From: Salinibacterium sp. PAMC 21357
GTDB taxonomy: Bacteria > Actinomycetota > Actinomycetes > Actinomycetales > Microbacteriaceae
DNA: 64,000 bases
NCBI RefSeq assembly: GCF_000247645.1
Contig: NZ_AHWA01000006.1
Location: 124,001-188,000 of the forward strand
Direction of reading: 5' to 3'
Positions 25,825 to 35,557 of this stretch are shown in pieces (positions within the stretch are counted from its first letter, which is position 1; each line of letters opens with the position of its first letter). Under the pieces are notes generated by a model, which was given only the letters and a program-made list of their open reading frames with translations, searched no databases and was not told the origin of the DNA. The position numbers and the translations under genes are program-made.

Positions 25825-27419
25825 CTAGCGTTCCGTGCTGGCTGGGGCTAGTGTCGTCGACTCGTCAGTCGTGCTGGTGTCGGCGATCGCTGTGACTTCT
25901 TCGGTGGTGAGAGGGCTCCACGGTGATCCGTCGGGATCAGAGGAGAACGCTGCCGGGCTGTCGCCCTGGGTCCACCATTTGGCTTCGTAGGGAACACCGT
26001 CGAAGAGAACGCGAGCTTCTTCTTCGTATACTGCCGTGCCATCCCAGTTGGGGTAGGTGCCGTCAGGCACGGTCGGAACTTCGACCGGGGTCTCGCCCTC
26101 AAGAACCGGGCCGACGAGCGTCCACGGGGTCTCCCACGAGTTGAGCACCGGGTTATCGGGAAGGTCTCCGCGCGTCCACCACTTCGCCTGGTAAACGTTG
26201 CGGTGCAGCACGACCTTGGCTCCAGCGAGGTAGCTGGCGTCTTCTTGCCAGATTGGATACGGGCTGGTCGCTGGGTCGTCGACGAAGTCGGCAGGATCAG
26301 ACGGCTCTTCGGTAGTGATGGTTTTAGCGGAGCTTGCGAGCTGACCGTCGAAGTCCTCCGCCAACACATCGGCGAAGAAGAGATCGCCCTGATCCACGCC
26401 ACTGCACGCATCCGAGACACGAGTGACATCGGCATAGTTGGGGCCGCAGGTCGTGTCGCGGTTGAGCGACCACATCGACATGCGGCCGAGTCCCTGCTCG
26501 GTCGCGACTCGTTGAGGGTCGCGGCGTCGTCCATTGTGAAGACTTCGTCTTCGTTGTCGTTCTGCCCGATCATCGGAGTCGCACCGAGTTTCGTCCAGAG
26601 CGTGGCATCCGTCAGTTCGATTCCAGCCTGGGCATAGAGGATGCCGAGCTGGCGGTGGGTCTCCTGAAGGGCTCGAATGGAGGCGTCACCGCTGGTTTCG
26701 TCGTCGTCCAAGCTCTGACCAAAGTTCATCGTCATGATGTTGACCCCGGAGACGTCTACGCCGGCATCCAACATTTGCGTGACTGCTGTCGTGCCATCTT
26801 CGGTAAGGCCGAAGGTGGCAGCGGGAAGGGTGAGCCACACCGCGAGGTCTTCGCCGGCAGCCCGGCGAGACTGCTGAAGGTCGGCAACGGCCGCGGCGCG
26901 ACGCTCGCCGGCAGCGGTATCGCTGAGGTTTTCGCCCTCAATATCGAGGTCGATGGTGGTGGACGCGTAACGGTCGATGACTGAGCTGTAGGCCTCAACG
27001 AGGCTGTCGTGATCGGTGCAGGATGTTGCGAGCTCGTCGTTCAGTAGTCCGCCGAACGATACTCCGACATCCCCACCCTGCTGCTGCAAGCGTGCAATGC
27101 GGCGGTCGAGGTCGAGCGATACCGCTGCTTCGTCCATTGTGTAGGCGGTGCCCCACGTGGGAGTGCAGGCGTCATCGGTCGCGGCGACGATGAACGAGAG
27201 CATGACCTCGTTGCCACTGTCTGATGTGGCGGATTCGAACTCGTAGCTTGGCGTTGCCGTGACATCCACATAGGCGGCAAACCACGGGTCGGGGGCTGGT
27301 GCCGCTTGGGTAGATGCCCAGGCTTGGTAGGCGAACAGGCCACCAGCAGCAACGGCGACAGCCACGATCGCCGCGATAACGAGCCGCCAGAAGGAAAGGC
27401 GATGGGTAGCTGAACTCAT
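25825..27419 (-). CDS. membrane-anchored GH18 (chitinase-like) protein with two CBM5/12-like modules, frameshifted
   Basis: Reading starts at 27419 with a short cytoplasmic end and one membrane anchor (about residues 12-33). A GH18 catalytic domain of about 300 residues follows, with the D-x-D-x-E motif in IDLDIEGE. At 26505-26508 the frame breaks after DDAATLNE; one extra base restores ATEQGLGRMSMWSLNRD and continues to the stop at 25825. The restored end has two repeats of a chitin-binding type 5/12 pattern (YQAKWWTRGD and YEAKWWTQGD). The domain would hydrolyse chitin or another beta-linked glycan outside the cell. Its ATG overlaps the stop of the GT2 gene, so the pair is co-expressed. Confidence 0.82.
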
Positions 27420-29731
27420 GATCGAACCTCTCTGGTTTCGTCAATGGGGGGGAGCATTTCGGCGAAGACAATCGAGTCGCGCACCTTGTGGTGCGATCCG
27501 CTGTCATCTCCGTAGTAGAGGATCGATCGCCAGTCGAGTGTGGTGGATTCCGGTTCGGTTTGCGCCTTCTTTTTCGTCTTGGGTTTGCGTTCGACGAACA
27601 AGGGGCGAGTGACGCCGAGCCAAATGTCGACTACAGCGTTCCAGATACCGATGTAGGAGACGAGCGCGAGGCCAGCGAGGATGGTGTTGAACGCGGCGAA
27701 AGCGGCGTTGCCCCAGTTGCCGGCGTTAAGGTCTCGCCAGAACGTGAAGGCGGAGAACCCAATGATTACCAGCGGGGCGATCACGTAGAGCAGCGGGGTC
27801 GCTGTGCGGTTGCGCACCTTCGGGGTGCGGGCAAACGGAATCTTCTTGCTCGTGATGGCTTGCTCGAGCGACTTCAGCACGCCGGCCAAGTTCACCGGAA
27901 GAAGGATCAGGTTGAAGCCATAGATGCGGAAAATGTCGCTGAACTTGTAGCCGCTGTAACGCAGGTCGCTTCCCATCGCCAAGAAATACGGCACCGCTGC
28001 CAGCAGAACCACCGGGCTCAGCAGTCGGCTGTCATACGGGTAGGCGAGAAGGAAGACGAGGCCGAAGCTGGCCCACGTGATCGACGTCATGTAGTTCACG
28101 CGCAGGAAGAACTCGGTCCACGGCACCGTTTCGCCGCGCGCCCGACGCTCACGCAGCTGGCGCATGAGTTTCGGCATGATCAGCAGGCCACCGTTGGCCC
28201 AGCGTCGACGCTGAACAACCAGTGATCCGAAGTCCGGCGGGGTGGCGCTGTAGCTCAAGCGCTCGGGGTAGTTGACGAGCGTCCAACCATGGGTGCCGAG
28301 GTCGATGCTCGACTCGGTGTCTTCGATGACCGTACGGTCTTGAACGTACCGCTTGACGGTGAAGCCACCCTCGGTTTCGGTCTCGACAATGTCATCAAGC
28401 GCAGCCTTGCGGATGACGGCGTTGGCTCCCACCCAGAACGTAGCGCCGTAGTACGACTTGCCCTGGTGCAGGATGTGCTGAAGGTCGGTCGTCGCACCAG
28501 CGAGGCGTTCGATGCGCGTGTTGGCGCCGCGGAACGATGAGTACGGAGTCTGCGTCACGGCAACGCGAGCATTGTCTTTTTGCTCGAGAAGGTAGACGAG
28601 GCGCAGGCAGTAGTCGCGAAGTAGCAGCGAGTCGGCATCGAGCGTGAGGAGGTATTCCGAGTCGGGAATGGAGAGGTCGCCGGCGCCGGCGTGGCTTACG
28701 GGCCGCAGCACCGTGCCGTCGGGAGTCTCCTCGGGGCGGTAGTTGCCACCCATCAGGCCGATGTAGGCGTTGAGGTTCATAGCCTTGTTTGCTTCGTGAG
28801 AAACAGAGGCATACAACTTGCGCTCGAAGGTTGACAGCTCAGCATCGAAGGTGCGCGCGAGGCGGCGGTAAAGCTCGTGCAGACGAGTTGCTGGCGGAAC
28901 CATGCGCTCGTCGAGCGCTGCGCCCAACGCGTCGGCCGTCAGCTGCAGTTCGCCTGCTAAGCCCTGAAGAACCTGCGTGACAAAGAACTCATCAACGTGG
29001 TCAATGCGCTGTTCGTTGTCCGCTTTGTTCTCGAGCCACGCGGCTGCCCACTGGTACTGACCGGCAAGATCCTCGAGCTCAGCGATGCCCATCGGGCGCT
29101 GTTGGCGCAGTCGTGATTCGAAGACCGACAGAGCATCAGCGAATCGTGCGCGGGGCGCTGCGAGCTCACGCTGAATCTCTTCGGTGAGCTGGCGTGATTT
29201 CGACAGCTGGGCTGCGGCATCCGGGTCATCGGGAAAGGGCGGGTCATCAAGCAGCAGCACGACGCGAAGGCTGGGGTATTCCTGAAGGCACGCCGACCAG
29301 AGGGTGGCGCGAACGACGTCGGGCTCTTCGCTGTAGCTGGGAACCAGCACCGTGATGGTGCCTTCGTTGTCGGCGAAGTGTCGGTCGAGCTCGGCACGAG
29401 GTACGCGAGCGTGGGAACGAAAACGTTGGAACGCACCGTGACGGGCGATCAGATACATGAGCGCCGAGAAGGTGAGGAAGGTCACCACGATGACGTAGGA
29501 GATGGCTTCTGTGGTGAAACGAAAACTTTCGGTGCCGTTGTTGATGAACTGACGAACGATTGTGTAGATCACGTAGGTCAGCCAAAACACAACGGTGGCG
29601 ACAATAGCGAGGCGAGCGAGCGCGATCTTACGGTCGCTCGGCGCGGGATGGACAGTGGGCAGCGGTTCGAGGCGCGATTCAGCGCCCCACTGGCGACGCC
29701 GAGAAGGCGCAACCATAGGGTTTTTGGGCAT
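27416..29731 (-). CDS. membrane family-2 glycosyltransferase (cellulose/chitin-synthase-like)
   Basis: 771 residues from the ATG at 29731, with AAGGGA 9 bases upstream. Two N-terminal helices (about residues 40-100) precede a GT-A domain: VLVPSYSEEPDVV, LLLDDPP, the DxD in LTLDADS, the acceptor-site acid in IEDTES and QRRRW (Q-x-x-R-W). At least five C-terminal helices follow, ending in a basic KPKTKKK segment. This is the processive polysaccharide synthase plan. About 200 mostly helical residues lie between the first Asp motif and the DxD, more than usual. Coupled to a GH18 protein, it probably makes a surface glycan; the sugar is unknown. Confidence 0.88.
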   Translation of the reverse strand: MPKNPMVAPSRRRQWGAESRLEPLPTVHPAPSDRKIALARLAIVATVVFWLTYVIYTIVRQFINNGTESFRFTTEAISYVIVVTFLTFSALMYLIARHGAFQRFRSHARVPRAELDRHFADNEGTITVLVPSYSEEPDVVRATLWSACLQEYPSLRVVLLLDDPPFPDDPDAAAQLSKSRQLTEEIQRELAAPRARFADALSVFESRLRQQRPMGIAELEDLAGQYQWAAAWLENKADNEQRIDHVDEFFVTQVLQGLAGELQLTADALGAALDERMVPPATRLHELYRRLARTFDAELSTFERKLYASVSHEANKAMNLNAYIGLMGGNYRPEETPDGTVLRPVSHAGAGDLSIPDSEYLLTLDADSLLLRDYCLRLVYLLEQKDNARVAVTQTPYSSFRGANTRIERLAGATTDLQHILHQGKSYYGATFWVGANAVIRKAALDDIVETETEGGFTVKRYVQDRTVIEDTESSIDLGTHGWTLVNYPERLSYSATPPDFGSLVVQRRRWANGGLLIMPKLMRQLRERRARGETVPWTEFFLRVNYMTSITWASFGLVFLLAYPYDSRLLSPVVLLAAVPYFLAMGSDLRYSGYKFSDIFRIYGFNLILLPVNLAGVLKSLEQAITSKKIPFARTPKVRNRTATPLLYVIAPLVIIGFSAFTFWRDLNAGNWGNAAFAAFNTILAGLALVSYIGIWNAVVDIWLGVTRPLFVERKPKTKKKAQTEPESTTLDWRSILYYGDDSGSHHKVRDSIVFAEMLPPIDETREVRS

Positions 29732-29927
29732 AGTGGTTAGATCCCTTATGTGCAAGATCGGCATCTTTCGGGTAGACGCCGGCGGGTATCCTGCACGCCC
29801 AGTATTCGCACTGGGTTTAGTTCGTGCAACAACAGGCTACGTCTCGACAAAATGGTCTACCCACCAAAAGCGGTCTAGTAAGCTGCGGAAACGCCGTGAA
29901 TATCGTTGTTCAGCCCGGGAGGAACGA

Positions 29928-31232
29928 ATGCCTCGCACCATCGCCATTATCGGCGCTGGTCCTTCGGGACTCGCCGCGGCCCGCGCGCTCGATAAGGCAG
30001 GCATCCATTTCGTCGGTTTTGAGTCGGCTGACGACGTTGGTGGCCTCTGGAATATCGACAATCCGCGCAGCACGATGTACGAATCTGCGCACCTCATCTC
30101 CTCGCGCACGACGACTGAATTTCGCGAGCTGCCCATGCAAACCACGGCTGATTACCCGAGCCACCGCGAACTCAAGAAGTATTTTCGGGCCTACAGCGAT
30201 CGCTTTGACCTGGGCGAAAAATTCCTGTTTAGCACCACGGTTGAACGCCTCGAACCGACCGATGATGACGGCTGGAACGTCACGAGTGTCACCGCGGGGC
30301 AGGAGTCGCGCACGGAACGCTTCGACGGCGTCGTGTTGGCTAACGGCACGCTTGCCCACCCCAGCATCCCGCAGTTCGATGGCGAGTTTGTCGGTGAGAT
30401 CATTCACTCCAGCCAGTACAAGAAAGCAACGATGTTCGCCGGTAAACGCGTGCTCGTGGTTGGCGCTGGAAACAGCGGGTGTGATATCGCCGTGGATGCC
30501 GTGCACCATGCCGACAGCATCGATTTGAGCGTGCGTCGTGGCTACTACTTTGTTCCGCGCTACCTTTTCGGAAAACCGGCGGACACCCTCAATCAGGGTC
30601 GCCCACTGCCGGCTCGAATCAAGCAGTTCATTGACAAGCGAGTGTTGCGCGCATTCACGGGGGACCCGGTGAAGTTTGGCTTTCCGAAGCCCGACTACCG
30701 CATCTACGAATCACACCCGATCGTGAACACTCTCGTGCTCGGTCACCTCGGTCAAGGCGATCTGCGCGTGGTGCCTGCTCCCGAACATTTCAACGGAAAC
30801 ACCGTGCACTTTACCGATGGCACCGCGGCCGATTATGACCTCATTGTATTGGCTACCGGCTACTCTCTCGCGTACCCCTTTGTGGGGCGGGAACATCTGA
30901 ATTGGTCTTCTGGCGCGCCCGAGCTATTCCTGAATATTTTCCCGCCAAGCTTCAACGGTCTTTACGTCATGGGAATGATCGAAGCAAGTGGTATTGGCTG
31001 GCAAGGGCGCTATGAGCAGGCCGAACTTTTGGCCTCCTATCTGGCCGCTCAAGATGCGGCCCCTCGGGCGGCGGCACACTTTCGGGAATCTGCCGAACAA
31101 CCTTGGCCTGACCTCACCGGTGGCTACAAATATTTAGCCCTCGAACGGATGTCGTACTACGTCAATAAAGATGCGTACCGACGCGCGTTGCGAAAATTGC
31201 GTGAAACGCTCACTCGAAAGGCACAGTCATGA
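29928..31232 (+). CDS. flavin-containing monooxygenase-like FAD/NAD(P)H enzyme
   Basis: 434 residues from the ATG at 29928, with GGGAGGA upstream. The FAD motif GAGPSG is at residues 9-14 and the NADPH motif GAGNSG at about 178. Between them, DYPSHRELKKYFRAYSDRF is close to the FMO/Baeyer-Villiger pattern, and LATGY sits near 308. Family members oxygenate nitrogen, sulfur or carbonyl compounds. It is the first gene of a three-gene overlap chain with a BASS transporter and an epimerase. Confidence 0.85.
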   Translation: MPRTIAIIGAGPSGLAAARALDKAGIHFVGFESADDVGGLWNIDNPRSTMYESAHLISSRTTTEFRELPMQTTADYPSHRELKKYFRAYSDRFDLGEKFLFSTTVERLEPTDDDGWNVTSVTAGQESRTERFDGVVLANGTLAHPSIPQFDGEFVGEIIHSSQYKKATMFAGKRVLVVGAGNSGCDIAVDAVHHADSIDLSVRRGYYFVPRYLFGKPADTLNQGRPLPARIKQFIDKRVLRAFTGDPVKFGFPKPDYRIYESHPIVNTLVLGHLGQGDLRVVPAPEHFNGNTVHFTDGTAADYDLIVLATGYSLAYPFVGREHLNWSSGAPELFLNIFPPSFNGLYVMGMIEASGIGWQGRYEQAELLASYLAAQDAAPRAAAHFRESAEQPWPDLTGGYKYLALERMSYYVNKDAYRRALRKLRETLTRKAQS

Positions 31233-32206
31233 CGATCGATGACGCGATACTCAACTTCAGCCCAGCGTCGCTCATCGCGCTGAGCATCGTGCTGGGGCTG
31301 ATCATGTTTGGCATCGCGCTCGACACCAGCATCGAAGATTTTCGGGCCGTCCTGAAAGCGCCCCGCGCATTTGCGATCTCCCTGATTGCGCAACTTGTGC
31401 TGCTGCCCGCCGTCACCTTCGGCCTCACCCTGCTGCTGCACGTTGGTCCCTCAATCGCCCTCGGGATGATTCTGGTCGCCTGCTGTCCACCAGGAAACAT
31501 TTCCCAAGTGCTCACCTATCGTGCGCGCGGCAACGTAGCGCTCTCGGTATCCATGACCGCCGTGACTAACGTGATCTACATCGTCATGTTGCCCGTCAAT
31601 CTTTCGTTGTGGGGCGGCTGGCACCCCACCGCCTCGACCATTCTCGAAAGCGTGAGCCTCAACGGCTGGCAAATGCTGCTCGAAATTGTGTTGATCATTG
31701 GGCTTCCCTTTGTGCTCGGCTTTGCGATCAAATACCGCTGGCCGAGTTTTGCCAAGAAAGTGCAGCCCACCGTGAAATGGGTGAGCTTGCTGGCACTGCT
31801 CGGCTTCATCATCGCCGCGCTCGCCGGCAACTTCACGTTCTTCATTGCCTATGTTGGGGTGGTGCTTCTTGCCGTCTTCCTGCACGACGCCGTTGCTCTC
31901 GGCCTTGGCTACGCCAGTGCCCGCCTTGGCGGACTTGCCCTCTACGAAGCCAAAGCGGTGACCTTCGAAGTCGGAATCCGCAATGCCGGGCTTGGTCTCG
32001 GACTCGTCTTCACCTTCTTCGGCGGGCTCGGCGGCATGGCCGTCGTCGCCGGCTGGTGGGGCATTTGGGACATCATCGCCGGGCTTGCGCTCGCCACCTG
32101 GTGGGGGCGTCGAAAAACACAGGGTGCCAGAGGCGCGAAGGGTGCCGATGGCGGCTCGGGGGCAGACTCCGGTGTGCCCGCGAACGATGCGGAGGCACGC
32201 GCGTGA
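31229..32206 (+). CDS. bile acid:sodium symporter (BASS) family transporter
   Basis: 325 residues with about nine to ten helices. The crossover-helix motif CCPPGNISQVLTYRARGNVALSVSMT at about residues 87-112 (only the motif start is quoted fully: CCPPGNISQ) and EVGIRNAGLGLGL at about 249 are the two signature helices that bind sodium. The C-terminal 30 residues are Gly/Ala-rich and soluble. The family imports organic anions, steroids or pantoate; no substrate is evident. It overlaps both neighbours by 4 bases. Confidence 0.9.
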   Translation: MTIDDAILNFSPASLIALSIVLGLIMFGIALDTSIEDFRAVLKAPRAFAISLIAQLVLLPAVTFGLTLLLHVGPSIALGMILVACCPPGNISQVLTYRARGNVALSVSMTAVTNVIYIVMLPVNLSLWGGWHPTASTILESVSLNGWQMLLEIVLIIGLPFVLGFAIKYRWPSFAKKVQPTVKWVSLLALLGFIIAALAGNFTFFIAYVGVVLLAVFLHDAVALGLGYASARLGGLALYEAKAVTFEVGIRNAGLGLGLVFTFFGGLGGMAVVAGWWGIWDIIAGLALATWWGRRKTQGARGAKGADGGSGADSGVPANDAEARA

Positions 32207-33159
32207 CCCGCGTTCTCGTCACGGGCGGCAGCGGATTCTTGGGCACCTCCGTGGTGGCCGGGTTGGCTGCATCCGAAGCCATTGAGCGTGTCGTCAGCGC
32301 CGATATTCGTGCTCCCAGCCCCGGCGTGCGATTGCCGGGAGTTCTGTATGAGCGCGTTGATGTGACCGATGCTGGCGGCCTGCCCGCGCTGTTGCGCAGC
32401 CACCAAATCGACACAGTGGTGCATCTGGCGTCGATCGTTAACCCCGGAAAAAACACGACGGTCACGCAAGAGTTCGCTGTGGATGTTGACGGGTCGCGCG
32501 CAGTTTTTGAGGCGTGTGTCGACGCCGGAGTATCGCGAGTCGTGGTGTCATCGAGCGGCGCGACCTATGGCTATCACTCCGACAATCCGGAATGGATCAC
32601 CGAAAGTGACCCGTTGCGCGGCAACGACGACTTCCCGTACAGCCGCCACAAACGTATGGTCGAAGAACGGCTTGCGGAGCTTCGAGTGTCTGCTCCACAA
32701 CTGAGCCAAACCATTTTTCGGATCGGCACAATTTTGGGCCCTGGGCTCGAGAATCAGATCACGGCGCTGTGGAATTCTCGTCGGCTGTTAACGGTCGCAG
32801 GCTCAGACAGTCCCTTCGTTTTCGTGTGGGTGGATGACGTGGTTGCGGTTATCGTGAAGGCCGCAACGGGCGGGGCTGCCGGGATCTACAACGTTGCTGG
32901 GGATGGCAAGCTCACGGCAAAAGAGATTGCGCAGACGCTAGGCAAGAAGCAGCTCGTCGTTCCCGCGTGGGCGCTGGCCGCGGCGTTGTGGGTGGGGCAC
33001 ACCCTGCGATTGACTCCGCACGGGCCGGCCCAAGTCAAGTTTTTGCGCTATCGACCGGTGCTCGACAATCGGGCGCTCAAGGAGTCTTTCGGATTTACCC
33101 CGGCGCGCACTAGTCGTGAGGCGTTCGCGTCGTACCTTGAGGCTCGCGCCCAGGGTTAG
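32203..33159 (+). CDS. NAD-dependent epimerase/dehydratase family protein (extended SDR)
   Basis: 318 residues from a GTG overlapping the BASS gene stop (GTGA). GGSGFLG is at residues 8-14, HLAS near 77, SSSGATYG supplies the catalytic Ser at about 123, and Y-x-x-x-K is in PYSRHK at about 146. A 3-beta-HSD or sugar-epimerase substrate cannot be chosen on sequence alone. Clustering with a flavin monooxygenase and a BASS transporter suggests small-molecule (steroid- or terpenoid-like) conversion. Confidence 0.85.
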   Translation: MTRVLVTGGSGFLGTSVVAGLAASEAIERVVSADIRAPSPGVRLPGVLYERVDVTDAGGLPALLRSHQIDTVVHLASIVNPGKNTTVTQEFAVDVDGSRAVFEACVDAGVSRVVVSSSGATYGYHSDNPEWITESDPLRGNDDFPYSRHKRMVEERLAELRVSAPQLSQTIFRIGTILGPGLENQITALWNSRRLLTVAGSDSPFVFVWVDDVVAVIVKAATGGAAGIYNVAGDGKLTAKEIAQTLGKKQLVVPAWALAAALWVGHTLRLTPHGPAQVKFLRYRPVLDNRALKESFGFTPARTSREAFASYLEARAQG

Positions 33160-33251
33160 GGGAACTGCTCCGCTGTCGGCGGCGTCCACGGGAGAAGTCA
33201 TAAGTTCTCGATAGGGCGGCGCGGCCCGCCGAACCATCCGCACCACAAATC

Positions 33252-33322
33252 TGTATACAATTCACTCAAAATTCGGCTTGATGTCTGGTGAATCGAGCCT
33301 AGACTGAAGTTCTTGTATACAA
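33252..33322 (+). promoter_or_regulatory. paired palindromic operators upstream of the prp regulator
   Basis: TGTATACA occurs at 33252-33259 and again at 33314-33321, the second extended to the full palindrome TTGTATACAA (33313-33322). They are 62 bases apart, close to six helical turns. FCD-type GntR regulators bind short palindromes of this kind (TNGTNNACNA-like). The GntR gene starts 59 bases after the second site, so autoregulation and control of prpDBC are likely. Confidence 0.65.
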
Positions 33323-33380
33323 ACCTGCGTTACGGCGGCATTCCGCTCGCGCGCTGGACTCGCAGTCTCAGGAGGTGCTC

Positions 33381-34052
33381 ATGGCAACATCAGTGAGGGC
33401 CAGCGAGCGTGCCTACCAAGCGTTGCGAGACGACATCATTGAGTGGCGACTCGCGCCAGGCACCATCTTGGGCGAAGTCGAGCAAGCCGCGCGGCTTGGG
33501 GTATCGCGAACCCCGCTGCGAGAAGCCTTGTCACGCTTGATGACGGATGGCCTTGTCTCTAGCCAATCCGGCCGCGGTCTCGTGGTCACCGATGTGTCGG
33601 TAACGAACATCCGCGAACTATTCGATGTGCGTAAGGCTCTTGAAGTGAAAGCGGTGCGCTTGGCTGCCGAGAAGCACGGCGGCAGTACCTTCGGCGATCT
33701 CGAGCGTGAGTTCGAGGCCGTTCCCGAACTGCTCGCCCGTGACGACAGCGATCGCAGCGCCTACTTCGATCTGGTACGCCGTTTCGATGACGCCGTCGAT
33801 GATGCGGTCGGCAACGTTTACCTCACCGGTGCTCTCAACTCGTTACGAACCCACCTCGTGCGGGTTCGTCGGTTGGCGAAAGACAACCCCGAGCGACTGG
33901 CCGCGGCCGCTCGCGAGCACCTTCTTATCGTGCAGGCCATCGTCGCCCGCGACGCCGAACTTGCCTCTCACGCCACCCACGTTCATCTCCATCACGCGCT
34001 CACCAGCGCATTAGCCATGGCCGCAGATTCCCCTCTGCGTGCCGCCAATTGA
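33381..34052 (+). CDS. GntR family (FCD) transcriptional regulator of the prp operon
   Basis: 223 residues from the ATG at 33381, with AGGAGG at 33370-33375; a GTG at 33375 inside that site is less likely. The winged helix spans residues about 8-70 ([21 protein letters not shown]), followed by an all-helical FCD ligand domain with the conserved [14 protein letters not shown] segment (about 178-191), whose His helps bind a metal and carboxylate ligand. It lies 11 bases before prpD, so it likely senses a methylcitrate-cycle metabolite. Confidence 0.9.
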   Translation: MATSVRASERAYQALRDDIIEWRLAPGTILGEVEQAARLGVSRTPLREALSRLMTDGLVSSQSGRGLVVTDVSVTNIRELFDVRKALEVKAVRLAAEKHGGSTFGDLEREFEAVPELLARDDSDRSAYFDLVRRFDDAVDDAVGNVYLTGALNSLRTHLVRVRRLAKDNPERLAAAAREHLLIVQAIVARDAELASHATHVHLHHALTSALAMAADSPLRAAN

Positions 34053-34063
34053 AAGGCTCCACT

Positions 34064-35557
34064 GTGAAAGATCACGCCCTCCGCGTTTACCGCAGCGACG
34101 AGAACCTCGCTCGCGAAGATCAGCTCGCCCACAAGATTGCGGCGATCGCTGCTGAACAACTTGAACCTACGGATGCCGTGACCGACATGGTCATCAACCG
34201 GGTGATCGACAACGCTGCTGTTGCTACCGCATCCCTGACCCGTGCGCCGGTGGTGTCCGCTCGGGCGCAGGCCGAGCGCCACCCATACACGCCGGGAGCC
34301 ACCGTGTTTGGCTCCGACCTTCGCGTCAGCCCGGAGTGGGCGGCCTGGGCCAATGGTGTTGCCGTGCGCGAGCTCGACTATCACGACACGTTCTTGGCGG
34401 CCGACTATTCTCACCCCGGCGACAACATCCCGCCGATCTTGGCTGTTGCTCAGCACACGGGCCGCTCGGGCGCCGATCTGCTGCGCGGCATCGTGACGGG
34501 TTACGAGATTCAGATCGACCTTGTGAAGGCGATCTGCTTGCACAAGCACAAGATCGACCATGTTGCTCACCTCGGCCCGAGTGCGGCCGCTGGCATCGGA
34601 ACCCTCCTCGGCCTCGACACCGAGACGATTTTCCAGGCTGTCGGCCAAGCACTGCACACGACCACTGCCACGCGCCAGTCGCGCAAGGGCGAGATCTCCA
34701 CGTGGAAGGCGCACGCTCCTGCTTTCGCCGGCAAGATGGCCGTTGAGGCCGTCGACCGTGCCATGCGCGGCCAGACCAGCCCCACCCCGATTTACGAAGG
34801 CGAAGACGGCGTCATTGCGTGGATGCTCGACGGCCCAGACGCGCACTACGAGGTTCCGCTGCCTGAGCTGGGGGAGCCGCGCACCGCGATCCTCGACTCC
34901 TACACAAAGGAGCACTCGGCCGAGTATCAGGCACAGGCCTGGATCGACCTCGCCCGCAAGTTGGGGCGCGAGCATCCGGAATTGGTCGAAGCGAACATCA
35001 ACCGCATCGTGCTGCACACGAGCCACCACACGCACTACGTGATCGGCTCGGGCGCTAACGACCCGCAGAAGTATGACCCCAACGCGAGCCGCGAAACGCT
35101 CGACCACTCCATTCCGTACATCTTTACTGTTGCTCTGCAAGATCAGGAATGGCACCACGTCAACAGTTACGCCCCTGAGCGTGCCAACCGCGCCGACACC
35201 ATCGCACTGTGGAACCGCGTCACCACGCAAGAAGATGCCGAGTGGACTCGTCGCTACCACTCCATCGACCCCGCCGAGAAAGCGTTCGGTGGTCGTGTCG
35301 AGATCGAAATGACCGACGGCAGCCGCATCGTTGAAGAGATTGCCGTTGCGGATGCTCACCCGCTGGGTGCTCGGCCCTTCGCCCGCGAGCAGTACATCAC
35401 CAAGTTCCGCACCCTCGCGGATGGTGTGCTTGCGAGCGACGAAATCGAACGCTTCTTAGCTGCTGCCGTGCGACTTCCGGAGCTGTCGGCATCCGAACTG
35501 GGGGAGCTCACCGTTCGCGGCAACTTCCCCGCCACCACCGCTAAAGGAATCTTCTAA
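34064..35557 (+). CDS. prpD: 2-methylcitrate dehydratase
   Basis: 497 residues from a GTG at 34064, with GAAAGG 7 bases upstream; a TTG at 34049 would be the alternative. This is the MmgE/PrpD fold, with [24 protein letters not shown] near residue 110 (the DYHD stretch is the family landmark) and AGIGTLLGL near 180. It dehydrates 2-methylcitrate to 2-methyl-cis-aconitate in propionyl-CoA oxidation. Its TAA overlaps the prpB ATG (TAATG). Confidence 0.95.
   Translation: MKDHALRVYRSDENLAREDQLAHKIAAIAAEQLEPTDAVTDMVINRVIDNAAVATASLTRAPVVSARAQAERHPYTPGATVFGSDLRVSPEWAAWANGVAVRELDYHDTFLAADYSHPGDNIPPILAVAQHTGRSGADLLRGIVTGYEIQIDLVKAICLHKHKIDHVAHLGPSAAAGIGTLLGLDTETIFQAVGQALHTTTATRQSRKGEISTWKAHAPAFAGKMAVEAVDRAMRGQTSPTPIYEGEDGVIAWMLDGPDAHYEVPLPELGEPRTAILDSYTKEHSAEYQAQAWIDLARKLGREHPELVEANINRIVLHTSHHTHYVIGSGANDPQKYDPNASRETLDHSIPYIFTVALQDQEWHHVNSYAPERANRADTIALWNRVTTQEDAEWTRRYHSIDPAEKAFGGRVEIEMTDGSRIVEEIAVADAHPLGARPFAREQYITKFRTLADGVLASDEIERFLAAAVRLPELSASELGELTVRGNFPATTAKGIF

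Noticed and set aside
34000-35359. 455-codon minus-strand open frame over prpD
   Set aside because: Antisense shadow; prpD is complete with family motifs.
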